Below are positions 27,386 through 36,762 of a stretch of DNA of 64,000 bases, piece by piece. The notes beneath the pieces were generated by a model. That model had not been told where the DNA came from and did no database searches. It saw only the letters and a program-made list of their open reading frames with translations. The DNA comes from Xanthobacteraceae bacterium (GTDB lineage Bacteria; Pseudomonadota; Alphaproteobacteria; Rhizobiales; Xanthobacteraceae): NCBI GenBank assembly GCA_024508855.1, contig JANINJ010000006.1, forward strand, positions 322,378 to 386,377, read 5' to 3'. Numbering within the stretch: position 1 is the stretch's first letter; each line of letters opens with the position of its first letter. Made by a program: the position numbers and the translations under genes.

Positions 27386-28603
27386 ATGAGCTTGATCAAG
27401 TGGGGAAGTGTGCTGTGCATCGCCCTCGGGGCCAGTGTTATTGCGCCGTGCATCGCGGCCGACACCACCATCTCGGACAACGTCATCAAGATCGGAATCC
27501 TCAATGACCGGTCCGGCGCCTATGCCGATCTCGGCGGCGAAGGCTCGGTCGTCGCGGCCCGAATGGCTGCCGAGGAATTCGGCAACGCCATCGATGGCGT
27601 TCCGATCGAAATCGTCTCGGCCGATCATCAGAACAAGCCGGATGTCGGCCTCGGCATCGTCCGGCGCTGGTTCGATACCGAGAAGGTGGACGTCGTGGCC
27701 GACATCTCCAATTCCGGCGTCGGCTTCGCCATCACGCCGCTGGCGAAGGAACGGCACAAGATCATCCTCAACGGATCGGCGTCGTCGGACTTCACCGGCA
27801 AGGCCTGCACCAGCACGTCGTTTCAGTGGATCTATTCGAGCTACACCAACGGCTACGGCCTGGCACGCGCGTTGACCCAGCAGAAGCTCGATAGCTGGTT
27901 TCTGATCACCGTCGACTATGCTTTCGGCCACGCCTTTGCCGCCGATATGCGCAAGGCGGTGCAGGCCAGCGGCGGCAAGGTACTCGGCGAAGTACGCCAC
28001 CCGCTCAACACCGCCGACTTCGGATCGGTATTGTTGCAGGCGCAATCGTCAGGGGCCAAGGTGGTGGCTCTCGCCAATGCGGGCGCCGACATGACCAACG
28101 CCGTCAAGCAGGCCAGCGAGTTCGGCATCAACAAGGCGCAGGTCGTCGCGGCGCCGACGGTGTTTCTCACCGACGTCGATGCGATCGGGCTTGCGGCAGC
28201 ACAGGGACTGCAATTCGTGACCGCATTCTACTGGGATCGCGACGAAGCCTCGCGGGCATGGTCACAGAGGTTCTTTGCGCTTCGCGGCCGAATGCCGACG
28301 ATGACGCAGGCCGGAATGTATTCGGCCGTACGGCATTACCTGCGCGCGGTGCAAGCCGCGAAGTCCGACGACGGCGTCACCGTCGCCGCAAAGATGCGCG
28401 AACTCCCGGTGTCGGATGCGTTCTCGGCACACGGATATCTCAGACAGGACGGGCAATTCATGCACGACATGTATATCGCCCGCGTCAAGAAGCCGGCGGA
28501 ATCGAAACAACGTTGGGACTACTACACCATCGTCGCGACGATTCCCGCCGAGGACGCCTTTCGCCCGCTCAACGAAGGCGGATGCCCGCTCGTATCGCAA
28601 TGA
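27386..28603 (+). CDS. ABC transporter substrate-binding protein (branched-chain amino acid type)
   Basis: 405 residues from ATG 27386 with GGGAGA upstream. Sec signal peptide of about 27 residues (hydrophobic A-L-G-A-S-V-I-A-P, cleavage near I-A-A-D). The rest is a type I periplasmic-binding fold of the LivJ/Peripla_BP_6 kind: I-G-I-L-N-D-R-S-G, and S-A-D-H-Q-N-K-P-D-V-G. No permease or ATPase gene follows, so it is an orphan that must share a transporter. Divergent from the XRE-cupin regulator. Confidence 0.92.
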   Translation: MSLIKWGSVLCIALGASVIAPCIAADTTISDNVIKIGILNDRSGAYADLGGEGSVVAARMAAEEFGNAIDGVPIEIVSADHQNKPDVGLGIVRRWFDTEKVDVVADISNSGVGFAITPLAKERHKIILNGSASSDFTGKACTSTSFQWIYSSYTNGYGLARALTQQKLDSWFLITVDYAFGHAFAADMRKAVQASGGKVLGEVRHPLNTADFGSVLLQAQSSGAKVVALANAGADMTNAVKQASEFGINKAQVVAAPTVFLTDVDAIGLAAAQGLQFVTAFYWDRDEASRAWSQRFFALRGRMPTMTQAGMYSAVRHYLRAVQAAKSDDGVTVAAKMRELPVSDAFSAHGYLRQDGQFMHDMYIARVKKPAESKQRWDYYTIVATIPAEDAFRPLNEGGCPLVSQ

Positions 28604-28707
28604 TGCGCGCATAAGAGCTAACTGGCCGTTTCGCAACGCGCGTCGATTGAACCGGCCAGCAGGCGCGTTACGGCTTCGAGCAAGGCTGATGGCGGCTCGC
28701 CTATCGA

Positions 28708-29112
28708 TCAAGCATAGCGCGCTGCGACCATGCAAATCACCGTCACCGCGAGCAGAAGAGCGGCAATGCGTTGAGCCAGCGCAACTTTTGAACGCGCGTC
28801 ACTCTCCGACGCTGCACCGTTGCGCAGGCTCTGGAGCGCACGGCCGCCGATGGCGCCTTGCACGCCGGCGGCGATCAGCGCCGCAAGGATGCCGATGCCC
28901 AGCACATGTTCGGTCATGCTCGGCGGGCCCTCATGCAACTGAAGCCACAGATAAACGCCGGTCAGAACCACGAGCGTCGCCGCGCCCATCTGCGGCCGGA
29001 ACAAAGACTCGGCATCGGCGCCACCGGACCTGGCGAGCGTGAACGTCGTGCCCGCCCAGAATACGCCGGCGAGCGCATGAAGCGATATGGCTGTGACTAA
29101 AGCGATCTGCAT
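28708..29112 (-). CDS. small membrane protein of unknown function
   Basis: 134 residues with about four hydrophobic helices (residues 5-22, 45-60, 68-85, 112-130). No recognised motif; H12 and W19 lie in the first helix. It is divergent from the TetR-family gene at 29189 with a 76-bp gap holding a palindromic operator, which makes it the likely target of that repressor. Confidence 0.7.
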   Translation of the reverse strand: MQIALVTAISLHALAGVFWAGTTFTLARSGGADAESLFRPQMGAATLVVLTGVYLWLQLHEGPPSMTEHVLGIGILAALIAAGVQGAIGGRALQSLRNGAASESDARSKVALAQRIAALLLAVTVICMVAARYA

Positions 29113-29140
29113 CGTCGTCTCCCGATGGCGTTCAATTTTG

Positions 29141-29157
29141 ATATACAGTATGTATAT
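29141..29157. promoter_or_regulatory. candidate TetR operator
   Basis: Perfect ATATACA-gta-TGTATAT inverted repeat between the divergent membrane-protein and TetR genes, 32 bp before the TetR ATG and 29 bp before the other start. Size and position fit a TetR-family operator blocking both promoters. Confidence 0.6.
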
Positions 29158-29188
29158 TAAAATAGCAATCGGTCGATCTTAGGGGTAA

Positions 29189-29824
29189 ATGGCGCCACGT
29201 CGTTACAGCAGCACCGTCCGCGCCGCGGCCGCCGCCGAGAAGCGAGCCCGCGTGCTCGACGCTGCCGCTGCATTGCTGCGCGAGGACGCCGGCATCTCCG
29301 GCTTTTCGCTAGAAGCGGTTGCTGGGGCCGCAGGCGTCACGCGGCTGACGGTCTACAATCAGTTCGGGTCGCGGCGGGGCTTGCTCGAAGCGGTGTTCGA
29401 CGAAGTCGCAATTAGCGGCGGGCTGACCCGGATTCCCGATGCGATGGCGTTGGCTGACGCGCGCGTTGCGCTCGATCGGCTGGTCGACATTTTCTGCGAC
29501 TTCTGGAACGGCGATCCCGCCATCGGCAACCTGCACGGGGCCATGGCGATCGATCCCGAGTTCGCGCAAGCCCTGACCGAGCGCAACGAACGCCGACGCA
29601 AGATATTCAATGCGATCGTGAGGCGTGTCGCGGGCAAAAGCGTCCCGCTCCGCGCGCGTCAGGATGCCGCCGACCTGATCTTCACCCTGACAAGCTGCGC
29701 GACATTCACGATGCTGCGCCAGGGCCGATCCGCGGAACGCACCCGCGCGCTGGTGAAAGCAGCCTGCAACAGTGCGCTCGACACCTTGCAGCCGTCTTCT
29801 CCGGTCAGCGGCAACAATCGATAA
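29189..29824 (+). CDS. TetR/AcrR-family transcriptional repressor
   Basis: 211 residues: N-terminal TetR helix-turn-helix (about 18-65; V-L-D-A-A-A-A-L-L, V-A-G-A-A-G-V-T-R-L-T-V-Y-N-Q-F) and a helical ligand-binding domain. The ligand is unknown. It probably represses the divergent membrane-protein gene and itself through the palindrome at 29141. It converges with the downstream NTF2-like gene. Confidence 0.92.
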   Translation: MAPRRYSSTVRAAAAAEKRARVLDAAAALLREDAGISGFSLEAVAGAAGVTRLTVYNQFGSRRGLLEAVFDEVAISGGLTRIPDAMALADARVALDRLVDIFCDFWNGDPAIGNLHGAMAIDPEFAQALTERNERRRKIFNAIVRRVAGKSVPLRARQDAADLIFTLTSCATFTMLRQGRSAERTRALVKAACNSALDTLQPSSPVSGNNR

Positions 29825-29838
29825 TCGATGTCTTGCGG

Positions 29839-30444
29839 TTATCGCGCCGGTTCGCCGCGAAGCCAGCCGGCACCTTGCGCGTAGAGCGCTTCCACTTCCG
29901 ACCCCTGAAGCCCCGGCATGTCGCGCTTCACACGATAGCCGATCTCCTCCTGGATATAGGCGAGGTGGCAATAGCCCTTGGGGAATTGCGACAACTTTTG
30001 CGCATCGAGCGTAAGCGACGCCGACGGATCGACCGGATCGATGCGGTCCTTCTCGTAGATCGGCTGACGGCGCACGACACCCCAGTGGCCATCGCGTTTC
30101 TCGACGAAGTCGTAGAAGCGGCCGGTGCAGACCACGTCGCATACGACGCCATGCACCGGGCCGCGCTGCGAGATCGTCATCTTGGTCTGCACGATCGCGC
30201 GATCGCCTGCGAGATCGATACTCATGCCGCCGAGGAAATGCAGGATGCTGACGCCCTTGCTCCAGCCTTCGCGGCTGACGCGGATGAAATCCGCAGCCAA
30301 TCCCTGAAACCAGGTCGCCGACATCCAGCCGTCGTCATGCCAGACGGTGGCGAAGCGATCCCAGTCACCGGCGTCGCGCCACACCGCCCAGTTCTCGATC
30401 AGGTCGCGAATGGCGAGGCGGTCGATCCGTTGCGCATCTTGCAT
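29839..30444 (-). CDS. SnoaL-like / NTF2-family protein
   Basis: 201 residues from ATG 30444, with an NTF2-like domain (L-A-I-R-D-L-I-E-N-W-A, then D-A-G-D-W-D-R-F) similar to SnoaL_4 or hydroxylating-dioxygenase small-subunit-like proteins. It is longer than the other two NTF2 genes in this window. Substrate unknown. A first in-frame start at 30516 would overlap the 3' end of nth and is less likely. Confidence 0.75.
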   Translation of the reverse strand: MQDAQRIDRLAIRDLIENWAVWRDAGDWDRFATVWHDDGWMSATWFQGLAADFIRVSREGWSKGVSILHFLGGMSIDLAGDRAIVQTKMTISQRGPVHGVVCDVVCTGRFYDFVEKRDGHWGVVRRQPIYEKDRIDPVDPSASLTLDAQKLSQFPKGYCHLAYIQEEIGYRVKRDMPGLQGSEVEALYAQGAGWLRGEPAR

Positions 30445-30470
30445 GTGCGGGTCCTTAAGCTTGCGGCGGT

Positions 30471-31253
30471 CTACACCGTCTTCTCCGGCCAGCGGCAGAG
30501 ATCGTTGATGATGCATACCTCGCAGCGCGGCTTGCGCGCGAGGCAGGTGTAGCGTCCGTGCAGGATCAGCCAGTGATGGGCGTGCAGCATGAACTCGGAC
30601 GGAATCACGCGTTCGAGATTCAATTCCACTTCCAGCGGCGTCTTGCCCGGCGCCATTCCGGTGCGATTGCCGACGCGAAACACGTGGGTATCCACCGCCA
30701 TGGTATGTTCGCCGAACGCCATGTTGAGCACGACGTTGGCGGTCTTGCGGCCCGCGCCCGGCAGCGACTCGATCTCGGCGCGGGTGCGCGGCACTTCGCC
30801 ACCGAATTCCGCGATCAGTTTTTCCGACAGCGCGATGACGTTCTTGGCCTTGTTGCGATAAAGCCCGATGGTCTTGATGTAGTCGCGAACCTTGTCCTCA
30901 CCCAGCGCCAGCATCTTCGAAGGCGTATCGGCGACGGCGAACAGGCTGCGCGTCGCCTTGTTGACGCCGGCATCGGTCGCCTGCGCCGACAGCACCACCG
31001 CCACCAGCAGCGTGTAGGGGTTGAGATGCTCCAATTCGCCCTTCGGCTCCGGGTTGGCGGCGCGGAACCGTCGGAACGCCTCGGTGACCTCGGCTTCGGT
31101 CCAGGGTTTTGGCACTTTGTGGGCCGCCTTCGGAGCCTTGGCGCGGGCGGATTTCGCGACTTTCTTTCGCCGCGGGTTTGCCGCAACGTTTTCGGTGCGT
31201 TTCGCGGCGGTGGATTTTGCCGGGCGGGAAGGTCGGCGGATGCTTTTGGCCAT
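30471..31253 (-). CDS. nth: endonuclease III (DNA glycosylase / AP lyase)
   Basis: 260 residues from ATG 31253; an extra ATG at 31274 is also possible. Endonuclease III removes oxidised pyrimidines in base excision repair. The helix-hairpin-helix L-P-G-A-G-R-K-T-A-N-V-V contains the catalytic Lys; V-D-T-H-V-F-R-V carries the catalytic Asp; C-L-A-R-K-P-R-C-E-V-C-I-I-N-D-L-C holds the four cysteines of the iron-sulfur cluster. A basic Lys/Arg/Ala-rich extension of about 50 residues precedes the core. Divergent, with a 22-bp gap, from the DUF2244 gene. Confidence 0.96.
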   Translation of the reverse strand: MAKSIRRPSRPAKSTAAKRTENVAANPRRKKVAKSARAKAPKAAHKVPKPWTEAEVTEAFRRFRAANPEPKGELEHLNPYTLLVAVVLSAQATDAGVNKATRSLFAVADTPSKMLALGEDKVRDYIKTIGLYRNKAKNVIALSEKLIAEFGGEVPRTRAEIESLPGAGRKTANVVLNMAFGEHTMAVDTHVFRVGNRTGMAPGKTPLEVELNLERVIPSEFMLHAHHWLILHGRYTCLARKPRCEVCIINDLCRWPEKTV

Positions 31254-31275
31254 GATCCCGGTATAATGTCGGGCC

Positions 31276-31800
31276 ATGACGACAGGCAACGACTTTGACC
31301 GGCCGAACGACACCGAGCCGACCCTGTTCTCGGCGCTGCTGGTGCCGCATCGCTCCCTGAGCCGCAGAGCTTTCGCGGTGCTGATGGCCTGCGTCAGCGT
31401 CATCAGCTTCGCCGCCGGCATGGTGTTTCTCTACCTGGGCGCATGGCCGGTGCTCGGCTTCTTCGGCCTCGACGCGCTGGCGATCTACTGGGCCTTCCGC
31501 ATTAACTTCCGCGACGCCAAGGCGAGCGAGGAAATCCGCATCACGCCCTCCGAACTCCGCGTGCGCAAGACCAATCACCGTGGCGACGCCACCGAATGGG
31601 TATTCAACCCGCTCTGGGTGCGGCTCGATCAGGAGACCCACGAAGAGTTCGGCATCGAGAACCTGTATCTGGTCTCGCGCGGCCACAGCTACGCCATTGC
31701 GCGGTTCCTCGGACCCGATGAAAAATCAAGCTTCGCCAAGGCATTAACCAGCGCCCTGCAACTCGCCAAAGCCGGCCCGACCTACAATCCGGTGACGTAA
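31276..31800 (+). CDS. DUF2244 membrane protein
   Basis: 174 residues matching DUF2244: two N-terminal transmembrane helices (about 33-55 and 58-76), then a soluble domain with V-F-N-P-L-W-V-R-L and F-L-G-P-D-E-K. Function unknown. In alphaproteobacteria it commonly neighbours nth, as here. It could be co-transcribed with the methyltransferase gene that follows. Confidence 0.88.
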   Translation: MTTGNDFDRPNDTEPTLFSALLVPHRSLSRRAFAVLMACVSVISFAAGMVFLYLGAWPVLGFFGLDALAIYWAFRINFRDAKASEEIRITPSELRVRKTNHRGDATEWVFNPLWVRLDQETHEEFGIENLYLVSRGHSYAIARFLGPDEKSSFAKALTSALQLAKAGPTYNPVT

Positions 31801-31854
31801 ATCGTTGTCGGGAATCGGGTGGTTGCGAAGCTGCCGCAAGCCTACATCAAAGGC

Positions 31855-32751
31855 ATGATGAACATAGCCACCAGTGACCATCGCCTCGCCAAGCCGGGTT
31901 CGCAGAACGCAGCATTGCGCGACTACGATTCAGTCCGCCGCGCGATCGCTTTCATTTCCGAACACTGGCGCGCGCAGCCCAACATCGACGCGATGGCCGA
32001 TGCCGCCGGCGTCACGCCCGATGAGCTGCATCACCTGTTTCGCCGCTGGGCCGGGCTGACGCCAAAAGCCTTCATGCAGGCGCTGACGCTCGATCACGCC
32101 AAAGGATTGCTGCGCGATTCCGCGAGCGTGCTCGACGCGGCGCTGGACTCCGGACTGTCCGGACCGGGACGCCTGCACGATCTGTTCGTGACCCACGAAG
32201 CGATGTCGCCCGGCGAATGGAAAGCCGGCGGCGCGGGCATGACCTTGCGTTACGGTTTCCATCCCTCGCCGTTCGGCACCGCAATCGTGATCGCCAGTGA
32301 CCGCGGTCTAGCCGGGCTCGCATTTGCCGATCCCGGACAGGAGCAAACGGCGCTCGCCGACATGAGCCGGCGCTGGCCGAATGCAACGTGCATCGAGGAT
32401 CACGCCGGCACTGCTGCGCTGGCGCAGCGCATCTTCGACACCAAGCTGTGGCGGCCGGACCAGCCGCTGCGCGTGGTATTGATCGGCACCGACTTCGAGG
32501 TGCGGGTCTGGGAAGCACTGCTGAAAGTCCCGATGGGCTGCGCCACGACCTATTCGGACGTTGCGGCGAACATCTGCAATCCGAAGGCATCACGTGCCGT
32601 CGGCGCGGCGGTCGGACGAAACCCGGTGTCGTTCGTGGTGCCGTGCCATCGTGTGCTCGGCAAGAGCGGCGCGCTGACCGGCTATCACTGGGGCATCACC
32701 CGCAAGCAGGCGATGCTTGGCTGGGAAGCCGGGCAGGTCAACGCCGCCTAG
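31855..32751 (+). CDS. Ada-like AraC regulator / methylated-DNA-cysteine methyltransferase
   Basis: 298 residues: an N-terminal AraC helix-turn-helix half (about 20-120) and a C-terminal O6-alkylguanine-DNA methyltransferase domain with the acceptor motif P-C-H-R-V (Cys about 264). It lacks the N-terminal zinc/phosphotriester domain of Escherichia coli Ada, so it can repair O6-methylguanine and perhaps regulate, but cannot be switched by phosphotriester methylation. ATG 31855 or 31858 is the start. A hairpin and repeat element follow the stop. Confidence 0.92.
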   Translation: MMNIATSDHRLAKPGSQNAALRDYDSVRRAIAFISEHWRAQPNIDAMADAAGVTPDELHHLFRRWAGLTPKAFMQALTLDHAKGLLRDSASVLDAALDSGLSGPGRLHDLFVTHEAMSPGEWKAGGAGMTLRYGFHPSPFGTAIVIASDRGLAGLAFADPGQEQTALADMSRRWPNATCIEDHAGTAALAQRIFDTKLWRPDQPLRVVLIGTDFEVRVWEALLKVPMGCATTYSDVAANICNPKASRAVGAAVGRNPVSFVVPCHRVLGKSGALTGYHWGITRKQAMLGWEAGQVNAA

Positions 32752-32758
32752 AGCCTTT

Positions 32759-32853
32759 CCGGTTCTGATGGAATCAGAACCGGGGCTCTACGATTTTGAT
32801 GTGACGCGTTTTCTTCACGCGAACCGGTATCCACTTCGCTCGAAAACGCTCTG
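32759..32853. repeat. hairpin plus 'cttcgctcgaaaacgct' repeat, copy 1
   Basis: An 11-bp stem (CCGGTTCTGAT-gga-ATCAGAACCGG) immediately after the methyltransferase stop, then 'gaaccggtatccacttcgct' and 'cgaaaacgct', the sequence also seen at 52989 and 57061. It occupies the gap to the convergent gpmA and can end transcription in both directions. Confidence 0.6.
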
Positions 32854-32869
32854 AAACATCGCGCGCAAC

Positions 32870-33493
32870 TTACGCCGCGAGATCGAGCACCGACGCAACC
32901 GTGGCATCGGCATTGAGCCGGTAGATCACCGGAATGCCGGTGCCGAGTTCGCGGGCGAGAATCCCTTCCGGGGACAGCTTTTCCAGCACCATGATCAGCG
33001 CGCGCAACGAATTGCCGTGCGCCACCACCAGCGTGCGTTCACCGCGCAGCACGCAGGGCAGAATCTCCTGCACGAAATAGGGCAGCGTCCGCGCCAACGT
33101 GTCCTTCAGGCTTTCACCGCCGGGCGGCGGCACGTCGTAGGAACGGCGCCAGATGTGCACCTGCTCCTCGCCCCACTTCTTGCGTGCGTCGTCCTTGTTC
33201 AGCCCTGACAGATCGCCGTAGTCGCGCTCGTTGAGCGCCAGATGTTTGCGGATCGGAAGACCGGTCTGGCCCATCTCGCTCAACGCGATATCGAGCGTGT
33301 GCTGGGCGCGCGTCAACGCCGAGGTGAAGGCGACGTCGAACGTGAAGCCCTGCGCCTTCAGCTTGCTTCCGGCATCCCTGGCTTCGGCGCGGCCCTTCTC
33401 AGTGAGATCCGGGTCTTTCCAGCCGGTGAAAAGATTCTTCAGATTCCATTCGCTCTGGCCGTGACGTACGAGCACAAGAAGTCGATCGCTCAT
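32870..33493 (-). CDS. gpmA: 2,3-bisphosphoglycerate-dependent phosphoglycerate mutase
   Basis: 207 residues from ATG 33493. It interconverts 3- and 2-phosphoglycerate in glycolysis and gluconeogenesis. R-H-G-Q-S-E-W-N carries the phosphorylated His; N-E-R-D-Y-G-D-L and V-A-H-G-N-S-L-R supply the other active-site residues. The length is the shorter form common in alphaproteobacteria. It starts 30 bp after dapB ends, so it is likely co-transcribed with it. Confidence 0.96.
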   Translation of the reverse strand: MSDRLLVLVRHGQSEWNLKNLFTGWKDPDLTEKGRAEARDAGSKLKAQGFTFDVAFTSALTRAQHTLDIALSEMGQTGLPIRKHLALNERDYGDLSGLNKDDARKKWGEEQVHIWRRSYDVPPPGGESLKDTLARTLPYFVQEILPCVLRGERTLVVAHGNSLRALIMVLEKLSPEGILARELGTGIPVIYRLNADATVASVLDLAA

Positions 33494-33522
33494 TCCTGCT
33501 GTGTCCACTCTGCTATGCGTTG

Positions 33523-34338
33523 TCAGATTTCGCTGAGGCCGAGCACGTCGGCCATCGAATAGTGTCCCGGCTTCTTGCCATGCGCCCACATCGCGGCCTT
33601 GAGTGCACCATGAGCGAAGATCATGCGATCTTCCGCCTTGTGGGTCAGCTCGATCCGCTCATAGGGGCCGGCGAAAATCACCGTATGATCTCCGGTCACG
33701 GTGCCGCCCCGCAGCGACGCGAAACCGATGTCACCGCTACGGCGCGCGCCAGTGATACCATCGCGGCCGCGCGCGGAATTGTCCTTCAATGCAATCTGGC
33801 GACCGGCCGCCGCCGCCTCGCCCAGCATGAAGGCGGTGCCGGAAGGCGCATCGACCTTGGCTTTGTGATGCATCTCGAGGATCTCGATATCGAAATCCGG
33901 ATCGAGCGATTGCGCCACGCGCTTCACCAGCGCCGCCAGCAGGTTGACGCCGAGGCTCATGTTGCCCGCCTGCACGACGATGGCGCGCGAGGTCACGCTC
34001 TTGATGACCGCGTTGTCGGATGCCGACAGGCCAGTGGTGCCGATGACGTGAACGATTCCGCGCTGCGCGGCGATCGCGACATTGGCGATGGTCGCCGCTG
34101 GGACGGTGAAATCGAGGATGCCGTCGGCATTGGCCGACAGCGACCACAGATCGGCCGACACCATGACCCCGCTGGGAGGCAGGCCCGCAAGCGTGCCGGC
34201 ATCCTGGCCGATCCATTCGGAGCCCGGAGCCTCCAGCGCGCCGGTAACGACCGCGCCCTTGGTCTCGGCAATGGCGCGCATCAGCGAGCGGCCCATTCGG
34301 CCGCCTGCCCCGGCAACAATCAATCGCATGTCCGACAT
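33523..34338 (-). CDS. dapB: 4-hydroxy-tetrahydrodipicolinate reductase
   Basis: 271 residues of the lysine/diaminopimelate pathway enzyme. Dinucleotide motif G-A-G-G-R-M-G-R at the N-terminus; [15 protein letters not shown] is the substrate-binding and catalytic (His-His, Lys) region. Normal length. It heads a short leftward unit with gpmA. Confidence 0.97.
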   Translation of the reverse strand: MSDMRLIVAGAGGRMGRSLMRAIAETKGAVVTGALEAPGSEWIGQDAGTLAGLPPSGVMVSADLWSLSANADGILDFTVPAATIANVAIAAQRGIVHVIGTTGLSASDNAVIKSVTSRAIVVQAGNMSLGVNLLAALVKRVAQSLDPDFDIEILEMHHKAKVDAPSGTAFMLGEAAAAGRQIALKDNSARGRDGITGARRSGDIGFASLRGGTVTGDHTVIFAGPYERIELTHKAEDRMIFAHGALKAAMWAHGKKPGHYSMADVLGLSEI

Positions 34339-34412
34339 GATACCGACCTCAAACGCTCCTGCGGTATAACGGGCGCAGCGCTTCCCGGCAACCGAGGAGC
34401 CTTTTCACCGGC

Positions 34413-34718
34413 TCAGGGCTGCGGTCCGTCGTAGCCTTCGATGACGACGATATCGCCTTCGCTGTGCGGGCTGCGGACCCCGACCAGCCGCGTGTATTCA
34501 GGGGAATTGTAGCAGGCGAGCGCGGTTTCGTAGTCCTTGAACTCGATCACCACGTTGCGCGATCGCGAGGAGCCTTCCTTGCTTTCGAACTTGCCGCCGC
34601 GCACCAGGAAGCGGCCGCCGTATTTGTTGAAGACCGGGCCGTTCTCGGCCACGTATTGCTTGTAGCCGTCCGCGTTGTGAACGTCGACGCGTCCGATCCA
34701 GTATCCCTTGGCCATCAA
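34413..34718 (-). CDS. DUF1330 protein
   Basis: 101 residues forming one DUF1330 (dimeric alpha+beta barrel) domain with G-Y-W-I-G-R-V-D-V and F-K-D-Y-E-T-A-L-A-C-Y. The second ATG (34715) is equally good. The gene lies 9 bp downstream of pyrF on the same strand; molecular role unknown. Confidence 0.88.
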   Translation of the reverse strand: MMAKGYWIGRVDVHNADGYKQYVAENGPVFNKYGGRFLVRGGKFESKEGSSRSRNVVIEFKDYETALACYNSPEYTRLVGVRSPHSEGDIVVIEGYDGPQP

Positions 34719-34727
34719 TTCCTCCGT

Positions 34728-35438
34728 TTAGTTTTTCGCCTGTTCGATTTCGCGGACGATCGCTTCCGCAGCCGCCTTCGGATCGGAAGCTTCCATCACC
34801 GGCCGCCCGACGACAAGATAGTCCGCACCCGCAGCGATGGCGCGCGCCGGCGTCATGATCCGCTTCTGGTCGCCCACTGCGCTGCCGGCGGGGCGAATGC
34901 CCGGCGTCACCAGACTCATCTGCGAGCCGGCAATGGTGCGCAGGTTCGCCGCCTCTTCTGCCGAACAGACCAGCCCGTCGACACCGATGGCCTTGGCCTG
35001 TTCCGCGCGCAGCTTGACCAGATCGGAGACGCCGAGCCGATAGCCGGCTTCGCGCAGATCGGTTTCATCGTAAGAGGTCAGCACCGTCACCGCGAGAATT
35101 TCAAGTTTCGATCCGGCGCGCGCCTCGACGGCGGCCTTCATCGTCTGCGGATAGGCATGCACCGTCAGGAATGTCGCGCCGAGATCGGCGACGCTTTCGA
35201 CACCCTTCGCGACCGTATTGCCGATGTCGTGCAGCTTGAGATCGAGGAACACCTTCTTGCCGGCATCGACGAGCTTGCGAACCAGGGGAAAGCCGCCGGC
35301 ATAGCCGAGTTGATAGCCGATCTTGTAGAACGTCACGCTGTCGCCGAGGCGCGCGATCATCGCCTCCGCGGCGGCCACGTTCGGAACATCGAGAGCGACG
35401 ATCAGGCGATCGCGGGACGAAACGGGTGTGCTAGTCAT
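34728..35438 (-). CDS. pyrF: orotidine 5'-phosphate decarboxylase
   Basis: 236 residues; last step of UMP synthesis. L-I-V-A-L-D-V near the start and the catalytic Lys/Asp run D-L-K-L-H-D-I-G-N are present, with G-I-R-P-A-G phosphate loop near residue 185. Normal length. It overlaps the upstream FMN-reductase gene by 8 bp, so translation is probably coupled. Confidence 0.97.
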   Translation of the reverse strand: MTSTPVSSRDRLIVALDVPNVAAAEAMIARLGDSVTFYKIGYQLGYAGGFPLVRKLVDAGKKVFLDLKLHDIGNTVAKGVESVADLGATFLTVHAYPQTMKAAVEARAGSKLEILAVTVLTSYDETDLREAGYRLGVSDLVKLRAEQAKAIGVDGLVCSAEEAANLRTIAGSQMSLVTPGIRPAGSAVGDQKRIMTPARAIAAGADYLVVGRPVMEASDPKAAAEAIVREIEQAKN

Positions 35439-36018
35439 GCTGCCTCATCTGTTGTGCGACATCGATCAATTGCCAGACCATGGCGTGGAGCATGTCACTA
35501 TCGGCGCTGTGCTTGAGCCGGTCTCGATCGTCATAGGCTTGATCCGCGAACGACAGTGACAACTGGGTGGGGATGACCGTGGCGCGGCACCCCGACAGGA
35601 TCAGGCGCAGCATCATCAGGGATCGCGCGCCGCCGAAGCGCCCCGTCGATGCCGAAGCCAGCGCGAACGGCCGGCCGCGCAGCACATGCCCCGGCGGCTC
35701 GTCGCGTTCGCGCACGCGTGTAACCCAGTCGATCGCATTCTTGAGCAGCGGCGGCGGCGCTGAATTGTATTCGGGGCTCACCAGCAACACGCCATGATGC
35801 ACGCCGATCATACGCTTGAGATCGATCGCATGTTTCGGCACGCCGGAACTGGCTTCGAGATCGCCGTCGTAGATCGGCAGCGGAAAATCGCCGAGCGAAA
35901 TGCGCGTCACCTCCACATCGGCTTGTACGAATTCAGCCATCGCGGCCGCCGCGAGGCGCACATTATGCGAGCCGCTGCGTAGCGAGCCTGGGATGACAAG
36001 TATCTTCAGCGAAGACAT
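35431..36018 (-). CDS. NADPH-dependent FMN reductase-family protein
   Basis: 195 residues with a flavodoxin-like fold. The phosphate-binding loop [10 protein letters not shown] and the flavin-contact motif S-P-E-Y-N-S are those of the NADPH:FMN/quinone reductase family (ChrR-, SsuE-like). Substrate unknown. It overlaps pyrF and is 51 bp downstream of pmtA. Confidence 0.9.
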   Translation of the reverse strand: MSSLKILVIPGSLRSGSHNVRLAAAAMAEFVQADVEVTRISLGDFPLPIYDGDLEASSGVPKHAIDLKRMIGVHHGVLLVSPEYNSAPPPLLKNAIDWVTRVRERDEPPGHVLRGRPFALASASTGRFGGARSLMMLRLILSGCRATVIPTQLSLSFADQAYDDRDRLKHSADSDMLHAMVWQLIDVAQQMRQHD

Positions 36019-36069
36019 AAGCCAGTTGCTGTCGGGGAAAGGCTGCGGCCGCTGGATTGCGGTGCCGGA

Positions 36070-36672
36070 TCAGCCCTTGCGATACACCCAGACGCGGGCC
36101 GGAGGAAGATTCATCCAGATACGTTCCGAGGCCTGAGTGGATACGCCCGGTAGCGATTTCGGAATCGGCGGCGTCACCGAATAGGTGAACTGCACGAATG
36201 GCGCGCCCGGCGACAGCGCCGCGAACGCATCGCGGATCAGCTTCAACCGGGTCAACATCGGCTTGGTCACCAGCGGAAGCCCGGAGACCACGGCCGACGA
36301 CGGTGACTTGAGAACGCTCCACAACGAGTCGCGCAGCTTGTACGCATCGCCCTGCACGACCGTGGCTTGCGGATAGCGATCGCGCAGCAGCGCACAGAAG
36401 CCGGGATTGTATTCGACGAGAACCAGACGGCTTTGCTCGATGCCGTGTTCGATCAGCGCGTTGGTGATGGCGCCGGTGCCGGGACCCAATTCGACGACAG
36501 GCCCCGTGGAATGAACGTCGACATACTGCGCCATCGTGCGCGCAAGAACGCGACCCGACGGCATCACCGCGCCCATGTGCAGGGGCTTCTCGATCCATGA
36601 GCGCAGAAAACGCACCTCGTCATCAAGACGAAGCGGTTTCTTCAGCGCACGCACGGAAGGCTGCAGAGACAT
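36070..36672 (-). CDS. pmtA: phospholipid N-methyltransferase
   Basis: 200 residues; an S-adenosylmethionine-dependent enzyme that methylates phosphatidylethanolamine towards phosphatidylcholine in alphaproteobacteria. SAM motif V-V-E-L-G-P-G-T-G-A-I-T at about residues 58-69, with acidic V-E-Y-N-P in the next strand. It lies 90 bp downstream of dnaJ, and in Bradyrhizobium japonicum the characterised pmtA gene is reported at this place. Sister enzymes of the Rhodobacter and Sinorhizobium types cannot be fully separated by eye. Confidence 0.85.
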   Translation of the reverse strand: MSLQPSVRALKKPLRLDDEVRFLRSWIEKPLHMGAVMPSGRVLARTMAQYVDVHSTGPVVELGPGTGAITNALIEHGIEQSRLVLVEYNPGFCALLRDRYPQATVVQGDAYKLRDSLWSVLKSPSSAVVSGLPLVTKPMLTRLKLIRDAFAALSPGAPFVQFTYSVTPPIPKSLPGVSTQASERIWMNLPPARVWVYRKG

Positions 36673-36762
36673 TTCGCACCCAAGCAGGGGACAGGTCGGC
36701 GGGATGTCAAACTCTGTTCACAAACACGTAACGCGCGTCTTAGAACCGGTCAAGCAAAAGGC

